DNA of 29,481 nucleotides from Gammaproteobacteria bacterium (GTDB taxonomy: Bacteria; Pseudomonadota; Gammaproteobacteria; Steroidobacterales; Steroidobacteraceae): assembly GCA_028293725.1 (NCBI GenBank), contig JAQGOE010000382.1:1-29481 (forward strand), given 5' to 3'. Position numbers and translations under genes: made by a program. Of the stretch, positions 1-6,422 are shown piece by piece; within the stretch, counting starts at the first letter, position 1; each line of letters opens with the position of its first letter. The notes below the pieces were generated by a model. That model was given only the letters and a program-made list of their open reading frames with translations, did not search any database and was not told where the DNA came from.

Positions 1-74
1 GCCAGAGTACAGGCACCGAGCAGGCTCGCGGCTATGCCCGCAACAACCGCTGCTGAAGGAGCGATCCGGTTCAC
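1..74 (-). CDS. Outer-membrane efflux lipoprotein, NodT type (N-terminal fragment)
   Basis: Only the first 24 codons lie in the window; the gene runs off the left edge. Reading on the minus strand from a GTG gives a short N-region, a hydrophobic stretch and a lipobox Leu19-Gly20-Ala21-Cys22, the pattern of a lipoprotein signal peptide. The GTG overlaps the TGA of the adaptor gene as GTGA, so the two are probably translationally coupled. In RND operons this position is normally filled by the outer-membrane channel of the NodT/OprM family, whose members are often lipoproteins. The signal peptide and overlap are seen; the family is inferred from position, since no mature sequence is visible. Confidence 0.65.
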   Translation of the reverse strand, partial: MNRIAPSAAVVAGIAASLLGACTL

Positions 75-1294
75 GATTGCGCGACTCGGTCGGCTTTCGC
101 CGGAGCTGCCACGCGGACGGGGACGCCGTCCGTCAGCGAATCGGGCGGGGACAGGATGACGTTGTCATCCGCGTTGAGTCCGTGAACGATCTCGATGTCG
201 GAGCCGTAGTCGCGGCCGACTTCTACGGTCTTCAACACCACATGGCCGTTCGCGTCCACGGTACCAACATGCAACCCATCGCCCCGGAACAGCAAAACGT
301 TAGCTGGGAGCTTGAAGGAGGGACCGCCAGCCCCCGGAGGCAGCTTGAAATGCACCTCGACATAGGCACCCGGCAGCAGCTCGCCATTCTTGTTGTCGAT
401 GACCAGCTGCGCGAGCAACGTGCGGGTCGCTGCATCGATGGCACTCGAAGTGCTGTCGAGCGTGGCGGTGTAGGTTTTGCCCGGCCGGTCCGGGAAAGCC
501 AGATCGGCCTTCAGGCCCGGCGTCATGCTGGCGGCATACGTCTGCGGCACGGTCACGTACAGGCGCAACCGGTGCATGTCAGCAATCCGGAATAACGCTG
601 GACCGGTGTTCTCGCCGGCGGCAATGAGCTGGCCGATGTCGGTGTTCCTGGCGGTCACGACACCGTCGAAGGGGGCGACGATCTTCTCGAAGCCCGAAAG
701 CTCCCTGAGTCTCTGCACGTTCGCGTGCGCGGACTGCATCTGCGCATCACCCGACGCCGCCGACGCAATCTTCTCATCGGCCTCCTGCTTGGACACGGAG
801 TCAGAAGCCCGCAGATCGCGCCAGCGTTGCGCGGTCAGATCAGCGATCTTCTGGTTGGCTTCCGCAGTCGCGAGGTCCGCCTGCGCCTGGCGCAGCTGCT
901 GATCGATTTCAGGCGATTCGATCTCACCCAGTAACTGTCCCGCCTTGACCGGAGTGCCGATGTCGACCAGCCAGCGCTTCAAATAGCCGCTGGTGCGCGC
1001 GTAAATCGGCGCCTCGTAGTTCGCCTGGATGTTACCGGGAAGGACGAGCTCGGCCAGATCGGACTGGGCCGCGGGCTTCGTCGTTGCCACGGTGACCACC
1101 GCCTGCGCCTCGGTGACCTCTTTGAGCTTCGCCGCCGCGAAATGCGCGGAGACGCCGGCCCAGAGGATGACGATGAGAGCCGCAACACCCACGAACACGG
1201 CCGCCCGACCCAATCCCCGCGCGCTGCGTTTCGTGCCGGGGGGCGCCACCGCGCCCTCCGCTCCCAGTTCATTCGACCGTATCAGTTGGTCCAT
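71..1294 (-). CDS. RND efflux periplasmic adaptor subunit (HlyD/MFP family)
   Basis: 407 residues, usual size for an RND adaptor. A cytoplasmic N-terminus with a basic stretch is followed by one membrane helix (about residues 30-50). Next come a lipoyl-type half (around APIYARTSGYL and GTPVKAGQLLGEIESPEID) and an alpha-helical hairpin rich in Gln, Ala and Glu (about 130-195). The second lipoyl half follows (IVAPFDGVVTARN), then the beta-barrel and membrane-proximal domains. It would link the inner-membrane pump to the outer-membrane channel. It lies 58 bases downstream of the permease gene and overlaps the next gene by four bases, so the three form one operon. The ATG is preceded by a weak Shine-Dalgarno (TTGAGA). 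The substrate cannot be told from sequence. Confidence 0.93.
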   Translation of the reverse strand: MDQLIRSNELGAEGAVAPPGTKRSARGLGRAAVFVGVAALIVILWAGVSAHFAAAKLKEVTEAQAVVTVATTKPAAQSDLAELVLPGNIQANYEAPIYARTSGYLKRWLVDIGTPVKAGQLLGEIESPEIDQQLRQAQADLATAEANQKIADLTAQRWRDLRASDSVSKQEADEKIASAASGDAQMQSAHANVQRLRELSGFEKIVAPFDGVVTARNTDIGQLIAAGENTGPALFRIADMHRLRLYVTVPQTYAASMTPGLKADLAFPDRPGKTYTATLDSTSSAIDAATRTLLAQLVIDNKNGELLPGAYVEVHFKLPPGAGGPSFKLPANVLLFRGDGLHVGTVDANGHVVLKTVEVGRDYGSDIEIVHGLNADDNVILSPPDSLTDGVPVRVAAPAKADRVAQS

Positions 1295-1352
1295 GATCGT
1301 CTCAATTTGTTCGTTAGCAGTTAATAGTTACGACTCACCGGTGGCACGGCGA

Positions 1353-4300
1353 TCAGGTCGCCGCGCTCGGGGTCAGAGATTGCTGGGATGATGGCTTGGC
1401 GCCGCGGCGCCCGTGGATCGCCGCGAACACGGTGGGCACGAAGACCAGCGTCGCGAGCGTTGCGAACAACAGGCCACCGATCACGGCACGGCCGAGCGGC
1501 GCGTTCTGCTCGCCACCGTCACCGAGGCCGATGGACATCGGCAACATACCGATGATCATCGCCAGGGCGGTCATCAACACGGGCCGGAAGCGGGTGAACC
1601 CGGCATCGTGAGCCGCCTGCAGCGGCGTGGCGCCCTGATCGAGGCGGTCACGGGCAAAACTCACCACCAGGATACTGTTGGCGGTCGCGACACCCATACA
1701 CATGATGGCGCCCGTCAGCGCAGGCACGCTCAGCGTGGTATGCGTGATCAACAGAATCCAGGCGATGCCGGCCACGGCGGCGGGGAGTGCCGTGATGATG
1801 ATGAAGGCATCGGTCCAGGACTGAAAGTTGATCACGATGAGCAGGTACACCAGCACGATCGCGCCGATGAAACCGATCGCCAGCCCGGTGTACGACGTCG
1901 TCATGGTCTGCACCTGCCCCCTCACGGTGATGTGCGTGCCCTTGGGGAGCTTGCCGTCGAATTTGGCGATCGCCGCGTTGATGTCGTCGTTGATGGCGCC
2001 GAGGTCGCGATCCTGTGCGGCACCGTAGATATCGATGATGTTCTGCGTGTCCCGATGAAAGATCACGGCGGGGCCCATACCCCGGGTAATCGTCGCCAGG
2101 CCGCCGAGAATCTGCTGTTGGTTCGTCGCGGTGGTCACGGGCAGGTTCTGCAGGTCCTCCAGCGAGGTCATGCGGTACTGCGGCGCCTGCGAGACGAGCG
2201 GGTACTGCAACCCCGTATCGAAGTTCAACCAGAAGGTCGGTGCGATCTGCCCACTACCCGACAGCGTCAGCAGCAGGTTGTTGGCGATGTCATGCTGACT
2301 GATACCGAGCTGCTGGGCGCGGCTGCGGTCGGTTACAACGCGCAGCTCCGGCTGATTGAAGACTTCACCGAGGCGCAGGTCGACGAGTCCGGGTACGTGC
2401 CGCAGCGTGGCCAGCAGCCCGTTGGCGATATCGCGATTTAGCGGGCTGGCGCCGGAGACCTGGATGTCGATGGGCGCCGGTACACCGAAATTCAGGATCT
2501 GGCTGACGATATCGGCCGGCAGGAAGCCGAACACGGTACCGGGAAACTCGTGGGGCAACCGTTGCCGCAGGGAACGGATGTAGTCCGCCGTGGGCGGGTG
2601 GTCCGGCTTCAGAGAGATGAGAATGTCAGCATCGCTGCTGCCGATGGTGCCGGAGTTACCGTAGGTGAGATTGATGCCCGAGACCGGCAGGCCGATGTTG
2701 TCGACCACGCTGTCGATCTGACTCGGCGGGATCACCTCACGCATCGCGGCCTCGATGTGATCGACGAGCGCCGCGGTGTCTTCCACGCGCAGGCCTGTCT
2801 GGCCACGGATGTGCAACTTGATCTGGCCGGCATCGACCTCGGGGAAGAAGTTCTTGCCCAGGAACGGATAGATCAGCATCGAGGCGGCGGCGAAACCCAG
2901 GAACACCGCGATGAAGGCGTTGCGGTGCTCGAGCACGGTCGACAGGAAGCCCTGGTAGTTGTCGCGCACTCGCTCGAAAACCGCTTCGAATCCGCGCTGG
3001 AAGCGCTGCAGGAAGTTAGGATTTCGGGCCGCATGATGCTCCACCGCCGCCGTCCGCAGCCAGTACTTCGCCAGAGTCGGCACCAACGTACGCGACAGGA
3101 CATAGGAGGTCAGCATCGCGAACACGACGGCTTCGGCCAGGGGCACGAACAGATAACGCGCCACACCTGACAGCAGGAACATCGGCACGAACACGATACA
3201 GATGGAGAGCGTCGAGACGAGCGCCGGAATCGTGATCTCGAACGAGCCCTTCAGAATCGCGGGCTCGACGTCCATCCCGTCCTCGAGATGGCGGTTGATG
3301 TTCTCGATGGTGACCGTCGCGTCGTCGACCAGGATACCGACGGCGAGCGCGAGACCGCCGAGGGTCATGAGGTTGATTGTCTCGCCCAGCGCATCGAGGA
3401 TAATGAGCGAGGTGATGATGGACAGCGGGATCGAGATGGCGATGATCAACGTGCTGCGCCAGCTACCCAGGAACAGCAGCACCATGAGAGCTGTCAGCGC
3501 GGCGGCGATGATCGCTTCGGTCACGACACCCTTCACGGCCGCGCGCACGAACACCGACTGGTCACCCGTCGTCGCTATCGAAGCGCCATCCGGGAGCACT
3601 TCGCGCACACGGGGCAGGCGAGCCTGGATCTCGTTGACGATGTTGAGCGTGGAGGCCGCGCCCGTCTTCTGAATCGACATGAGGACTGCGCGCCGGCCGT
3701 TCACGCGGACGATGTTCGTCTGCGGCGGGTGGCCGTCGTGGACGAATGCAACGTCACGGATGTAGGTCACGTTGCCCCCGATGCGGCCGCGGATCGGCAG
3801 GTCATTGATCTGGTCGACCTTGATGGGGCTGGAATTCAGCTTGATGTTGTATTCCGTGTCGCCGATCTTCTGCGTGCCGGCCGGCACGATCAGGTTCTGA
3901 TTGGTGATCGCGTTGTTGACGTCGTTCGCGGTGAGGCCCTGGGCGCGCAGCGCATCGGGCTTGAGGTCGATCTGCACCTGGCGGGTCGCGCCACCGAAGG
4001 GGTAAGGAACCGCGGCGCCGTAGATGGTCGCGACCTGGGCGCGAATCGTCTGGTTGCCGAAGTCGAACAGCTGCGCCTCGGTGAGCTTGTTGCTCGACAT
4101 GGCGAGCTGAATGATGGGGACGGTCGCGGCGTTGTATTTGAGAATGAGCGGCGGCTGAGTACCGGGCGGCATGTTCTTCAGCGACTGCTGCCCGAACGCC
4201 GTCACCTGCGCCATCGCGAGATTGATGTCGACACCAGGCTGGAAGAACAGCTTGATGACCGACACGCCGGGATACGTCGTCGACTCGACATGCTCGATGT

Positions 4301-4547
4301 CGTTGATGATCGTCGTGGCGTACCGCTCGATCTGCGCCGTGATGCGCCCCGCCATCTCGTCCGGCGGCATTCCGGTGTACTGGAACGTCACCGCAATGAT
4401 CGGGATCTTGATGTCGGGGAAGATGTCGGTCGCCATTCCGGGGCGTAAGGGCGTGCCCAGGATTGTCAGCGCACCGAGCAACGGCAGGAGAAGAGCGAGA
4501 ACGATGAAGGTATAGGGGCGCTTTAGCGCCACCTCGACGATCCACAT
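1353..4547 (-). CDS. RND efflux permease (AcrB/HAE-type, ACR_tran family)
   Basis: 1064 residues from the chosen ATG; a longer reading from a TTG at 4577 adds ten residues, but the ATG at 4547 has AAAGGG just upstream and gives the classic N-terminus MWIVEVALKRPYTF. The two-fold RND plan is visible: TM1, a large periplasmic loop, TM2-6, a linker, TM7, a second loop, TM8-12. TM4 carries the proton-relay pair Asp408-Asp409 (LVDDATVTIEN). The TM10 position that is Lys940 in AcrB is Ala956 here (GVATANSILVV). The protein should export small molecules or ions from the periplasm or inner membrane using proton motive force. It is the first gene of the operon with the adaptor and the NodT-type lipoprotein. 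The exact substrate class is unknown. Confidence 0.95.
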   Translation of the reverse strand: MWIVEVALKRPYTFIVLALLLPLLGALTILGTPLRPGMATDIFPDIKIPIIAVTFQYTGMPPDEMAGRITAQIERYATTIINDIEHVESTTYPGVSVIKLFFQPGVDINLAMAQVTAFGQQSLKNMPPGTQPPLILKYNAATVPIIQLAMSSNKLTEAQLFDFGNQTIRAQVATIYGAAVPYPFGGATRQVQIDLKPDALRAQGLTANDVNNAITNQNLIVPAGTQKIGDTEYNIKLNSSPIKVDQINDLPIRGRIGGNVTYIRDVAFVHDGHPPQTNIVRVNGRRAVLMSIQKTGAASTLNIVNEIQARLPRVREVLPDGASIATTGDQSVFVRAAVKGVVTEAIIAAALTALMVLLFLGSWRSTLIIAISIPLSIITSLIILDALGETINLMTLGGLALAVGILVDDATVTIENINRHLEDGMDVEPAILKGSFEITIPALVSTLSICIVFVPMFLLSGVARYLFVPLAEAVVFAMLTSYVLSRTLVPTLAKYWLRTAAVEHHAARNPNFLQRFQRGFEAVFERVRDNYQGFLSTVLEHRNAFIAVFLGFAAASMLIYPFLGKNFFPEVDAGQIKLHIRGQTGLRVEDTAALVDHIEAAMREVIPPSQIDSVVDNIGLPVSGINLTYGNSGTIGSSDADILISLKPDHPPTADYIRSLRQRLPHEFPGTVFGFLPADIVSQILNFGVPAPIDIQVSGASPLNRDIANGLLATLRHVPGLVDLRLGEVFNQPELRVVTDRSRAQQLGISQHDIANNLLLTLSGSGQIAPTFWLNFDTGLQYPLVSQAPQYRMTSLEDLQNLPVTTATNQQQILGGLATITRGMGPAVIFHRDTQNIIDIYGAAQDRDLGAINDDINAAIAKFDGKLPKGTHITVRGQVQTMTTSYTGLAIGFIGAIVLVYLLIVINFQSWTDAFIIITALPAAVAGIAWILLITHTTLSVPALTGAIMCMGVATANSILVVSFARDRLDQGATPLQAAHDAGFTRFRPVLMTALAMIIGMLPMSIGLGDGGEQNAPLGRAVIGGLLFATLATLVFVPTVFAAIHGRRGAKPSSQQSLTPSAAT

Positions 4548-4620
4548 GGCCGAACCCTTTGATCGGGAGAGAAACAAAGGGGAGCTACAGAGCGTGCTCT
4601 CCCTGAACCGATATAGTCTC

Positions 4621-4634
4621 GATTATCGATAATC
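4621..4634. promoter_or_regulatory. Perfect 14-base palindrome, candidate operator
   Basis: GATTATCGATAATC reads the same on both strands and covers the predicted -10 box of the RND operon promoter, exactly where a repressor dimer would block transcription. No regulator gene is next to the operon in this window, so the binding protein is unknown. Confidence 0.45.
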
Positions 4635-4649
4635 CAAGTAGGATGACAA
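4622..4649 (-). promoter_or_regulatory. Candidate sigma-70 promoter of the RND operon
   Basis: On the minus strand TTGTCA (4649-4644) and GATAAT (4627-4622) are 16 bases apart, a good match to a housekeeping promoter. Transcription would start near 4615 and leave a leader of about 68 bases before the permease ATG. That leader contains a small hairpin, AGAGC/GCTCT at 4589-4600. An alternative pair, TTGGAT and TATATC, overlaps the same stretch. The boxes are seen; use as a promoter is inferred. Confidence 0.5.
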
Positions 4650-4660
4650 GTTAACGTTCT

Positions 4661-4680
4661 TTTATGCCGTGTGGCATAAA
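4661..4680. promoter_or_regulatory. Inverted repeat with 8-base arms, candidate operator
   Basis: TTTATGCC and GGCATAAA are perfect inverted arms separated by GTGT. The repeat lies 12 bases upstream of the predicted -35 box of the RND operon. It could be a second operator or activator site. No T-run follows on either strand, so a terminator is less likely. Confidence 0.45.
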
Positions 4681-4704
4681 CCTAAGTCGTTGAGATGAAA
4701 GCAG

Positions 4705-4721
4705 TCGGCCGTTCCGGCCGA
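4705..4721 (-). terminator. Candidate hairpin terminator behind the two-helix membrane protein gene
   Basis: TCGGCCG and CGGCCGA form a perfect 7-base stem with a 3-base loop, starting seven bases after the stop codon of the gene at 4728-5258. On the minus strand it is followed by a moderately T-rich stretch (CTGCTTTCATCT) rather than a clean T-run, so it is a weak intrinsic terminator at best. Confidence 0.35.
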
Positions 4722-4727
4722 GCCGTC

Positions 4728-5258
4728 TCAGGCAGCCGCCGGCTTCCCAGCGCTTACGGCCAATCGGACGCGCTCCCGGTTTTCCGTGCAGCGACGGCGC
4801 CCCACCAACGAAAAGCCAACCCCAGGATCGCAGATGCTGGCCACGAGGACGTCGTGCTGACGGAACCGTACGGCCACGATCTCGCCTTCGGTAAGGACGG
4901 ACCCCTGGGTCCGTGCTTCCAGGCAGCGCCCCGGCTCGTTCGCTGTTACGTGCCACCCCGACGTTTGCGCCAAACGTCCGACGGCCTCGAAATTCTCTTC
5001 CGGATCGGCATGCGTCGGCACCACGATGTACCGCAGCTCACGAAGTTGCAGACGCAGAATCGCCGCACCGAGGCCACCGGAGACCAGCAGCCCGAAAATG
5101 CCCGCGGCGGTGATCGCGATCGCGTCCCGCATGTGCTCGAGGAAGGCGGACGTGATGATGAGCGCCACGCACAAGGCAGACAGGTAGCCGCAAATCGCCA
5201 CCGGGGCGAAATATTTCACCCGCTCGAAGCCCGCCAGTTGGAGTCGCTCTGCTTGCAT
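4728..5258 (-). CDS. Small membrane protein with two helices and a soluble C-terminal domain, family not recognised
   Basis: 176 residues from an ATG at 5258; the open frame extends further upstream, but that part runs through the divergent intergenic region and is low in plausible coding character. Two hydrophobic segments (about residues 17-38 and 44-68) form a helical hairpin. They are followed by a soluble domain of about 100 residues with alternating beta-like stretches (ENFEAVGRLAQTSGWHV, GEIVAVRFRQHDVLVASI). This layout resembles small inner-membrane proteins with a cytosolic PH-like or DUF-type domain, but I do not recognise the family. It is divergent from the NTF2-like gene and is not part of the RND operon, since a hairpin and a promoter lie between them. 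Confidence 0.7.
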   Translation of the reverse strand: MQAERLQLAGFERVKYFAPVAICGYLSALCVALIITSAFLEHMRDAIAITAAGIFGLLVSGGLGAAILRLQLRELRYIVVPTHADPEENFEAVGRLAQTSGWHVTANEPGRCLEARTQGSVLTEGEIVAVRFRQHDVLVASICDPGVGFSLVGRRRCTENRERVRLAVSAGKPAAA

Positions 5259-5268
5259 ATGTGGTGGG

Positions 5269-5275
5269 TATATTA
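5269..5275 (-). promoter_or_regulatory. Candidate -10 box very close to a start codon (short-leader or leaderless transcript)
   Basis: TAATATA on the minus strand ends 10 bases before the ATG at 5258. A transcript from it would begin only a few bases upstream of the start codon, and no Shine-Dalgarno is visible there, which fits leaderless or near-leaderless translation. No strong -35 box is seen. Confidence 0.3.
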
Positions 5276-5340
5276 GGCGCCCGCTCGCCCCAAAACCGTG
5301 TCCCGCGTCATCCCGCATCCAGGCAGGAGCCCGTCCCATT

Positions 5341-5868
5341 ATGCCCATCGCGCCGCGTCGCAACATGCTGTTTGCCGTACTCCTGTCTCCGGTGTTGCCC
5401 GTGTTGGGGGCCCGCGCCGGACCCACGCCGTGCGAGCCCATCGCGCCCGAAGCCGAAAAGGCCGCGATTTTCAAGGTCATCACCGCCATGGAGGCCGCCT
5501 GGAACCGCGGTGATTTTCGGGGCTACATGCAGGGATTCAGGAACCCGGACGTGATTTTTGTCTCCGGCGGCCGTTTCCAGGACGGCTGGCAGGGCACGTT
5601 GGATCACTACATCCGGGACTACGGCGCGTCAGCCGAGACGCGCGGGACGCTGCGTTTCTACGATATCCGTATTGAAATGTTGGGCCCCGACGCCGCCCAG
5701 CTCATCAGCCGCTACCAACTCGTCAAGCAGCAACACCCGCAGTACGGAATCAACACCAGGCTGATGCGGAAGGTCAATGGAGAGTGGGTGATTGCGCTCA
5801 ACCACGTATCGTCGAGCGAGACGCCACCAACCCCGCTCAACCGCAGCAGCGTCGCAGTGCCTCGATAA
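5341..5868 (+). CDS. Secreted NTF2-like (SnoaL/DUF4440-type) protein
   Basis: 175 residues. The N-terminus has basic residues (PRR), a hydrophobic core and an ARA-G cleavage pattern near residue 26, a Sec signal peptide. The mature part has the NTF2-like/DUF4440 pattern. A first helix (EKAAIFKVITAMEAAWNRGD) is followed by the aromatic-rich FRGYMQGFRNPDVIFVSGG region. A curved sheet then ends in a typical closing strand pair (LMRKVNGEWVIALNHVSS). Such proteins bind small ligands or act as simple enzymes; the actual role is not known. AGGAG lies 11 bases before the ATG, a rather long spacing. The 3' end overlaps the convergent neighbour by 32 bases. Confidence 0.82.
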   Translation: MPIAPRRNMLFAVLLSPVLPVLGARAGPTPCEPIAPEAEKAAIFKVITAMEAAWNRGDFRGYMQGFRNPDVIFVSGGRFQDGWQGTLDHYIRDYGASAETRGTLRFYDIRIEMLGPDAAQLISRYQLVKQQHPQYGINTRLMRKVNGEWVIALNHVSSSETPPTPLNRSSVAVPR

Positions 5869-6337
5869 CGGCGTCAGGATGGTCGCCCACCCAGTTTCGA
5901 TCGAGCGGCTCCAGCATTTGCGAGGCCATAACCCATTGCACGGCCATCGCCCTGTCGCCACGATCGAGCGCGTCATGAGCATTGACGATGCAATCGTGCT
6001 TGGACGCGGTGAGTCGCTGCACGTGCGCGAATGAGACGATGGTACCGTCGTTGAAGGAGAGTCCCACACCGAAGGAATCGAAGTACGCCGAGCACACCTT
6101 CGAGCGATCGCATTTTTGGTAGTCACGCCAGGCAGATCGGATATCAGAGAGCGCTTTTTTCAGGTCGGCATCGGGTATGGGAGCGCTACTCGCGGCCGGC
6201 GTGGGACCCGCGAGCTGCGCGGCGCTCGGGGCACTTCCGGCCTGCGCTATGGCGTTATCGCCCGCGATTGCAGGCGATAACGCTCCTGCAACAGCAAGCG
6301 CTCCTGAAATCGCCAGCACGTGTAAAGAATCTTTCAT
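5837..6337 (-). CDS. Secreted protein of unknown family with several cysteines
   Basis: 166 residues from the ATG at 6337, chosen because AAGGAG sits five bases upstream and the protein then begins with a good signal peptide (MKDSLHVLAISGALAVAGA, cleavage probably after AIA). A linker rich in Ala, Pro and Ser follows. The folded part of about 110 residues contains cysteines in KCDRSKVCSAY, HDC and a terminal RRCCG, suggesting disulfide bonds in the periplasm. I do not recognise the family. The last 32 bases overlap the end of the convergent NTF2-like gene. Confidence 0.75.
   Translation of the reverse strand: MKDSLHVLAISGALAVAGALSPAIAGDNAIAQAGSAPSAAQLAGPTPAASSAPIPDADLKKALSDIRSAWRDYQKCDRSKVCSAYFDSFGVGLSFNDGTIVSFAHVQRLTASKHDCIVNAHDALDRGDRAMAVQWVMASQMLEPLDRNWVGDHPDAVIEALRRCCG
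6252..6283. repeat. Inverted repeat, 11-base perfect arms, inside a coding region
   Basis: GCGTTATCGCC and GGCGATAACGC are perfect inverted arms with a 10-base spacer. They lie in the signal-peptide/linker part of the gene at 5837-6337, about 55 bases after its start codon. The mRNA could form a stable hairpin early in the message. I see no second copy in the window. Confidence 0.5.
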
Positions 6338-6361
6338 CGCACTCCTTCCGCTCACGGCGCG

Positions 6362-6367
6362 ATATTA
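6362..6367 (-). promoter_or_regulatory. Candidate -10 box for the cysteine-containing secreted protein
   Basis: TAATAT on the minus strand lies 24 bases before the ATG at 6337 and upstream of the strong AAGGAG ribosome binding site, a normal distance. A convincing -35 box is not seen. Confidence 0.3.
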
Positions 6368-6422
6368 CCTCAGCACGCGCGCGATCGAGAAAGTGCGACG
6401 GAACGTCTGTCTCAGGCGACAG

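Noticed and set aside
3288..4448. Long plus-strand open frame (386 codons) opposite the RND permease
   Set aside because: It is antisense to a clear ACR_tran protein; its translation is Arg/Asp/Glu/His rich without domains, the normal shadow of GC-rich coding DNA. The same holds for the frame at 1413-2441.
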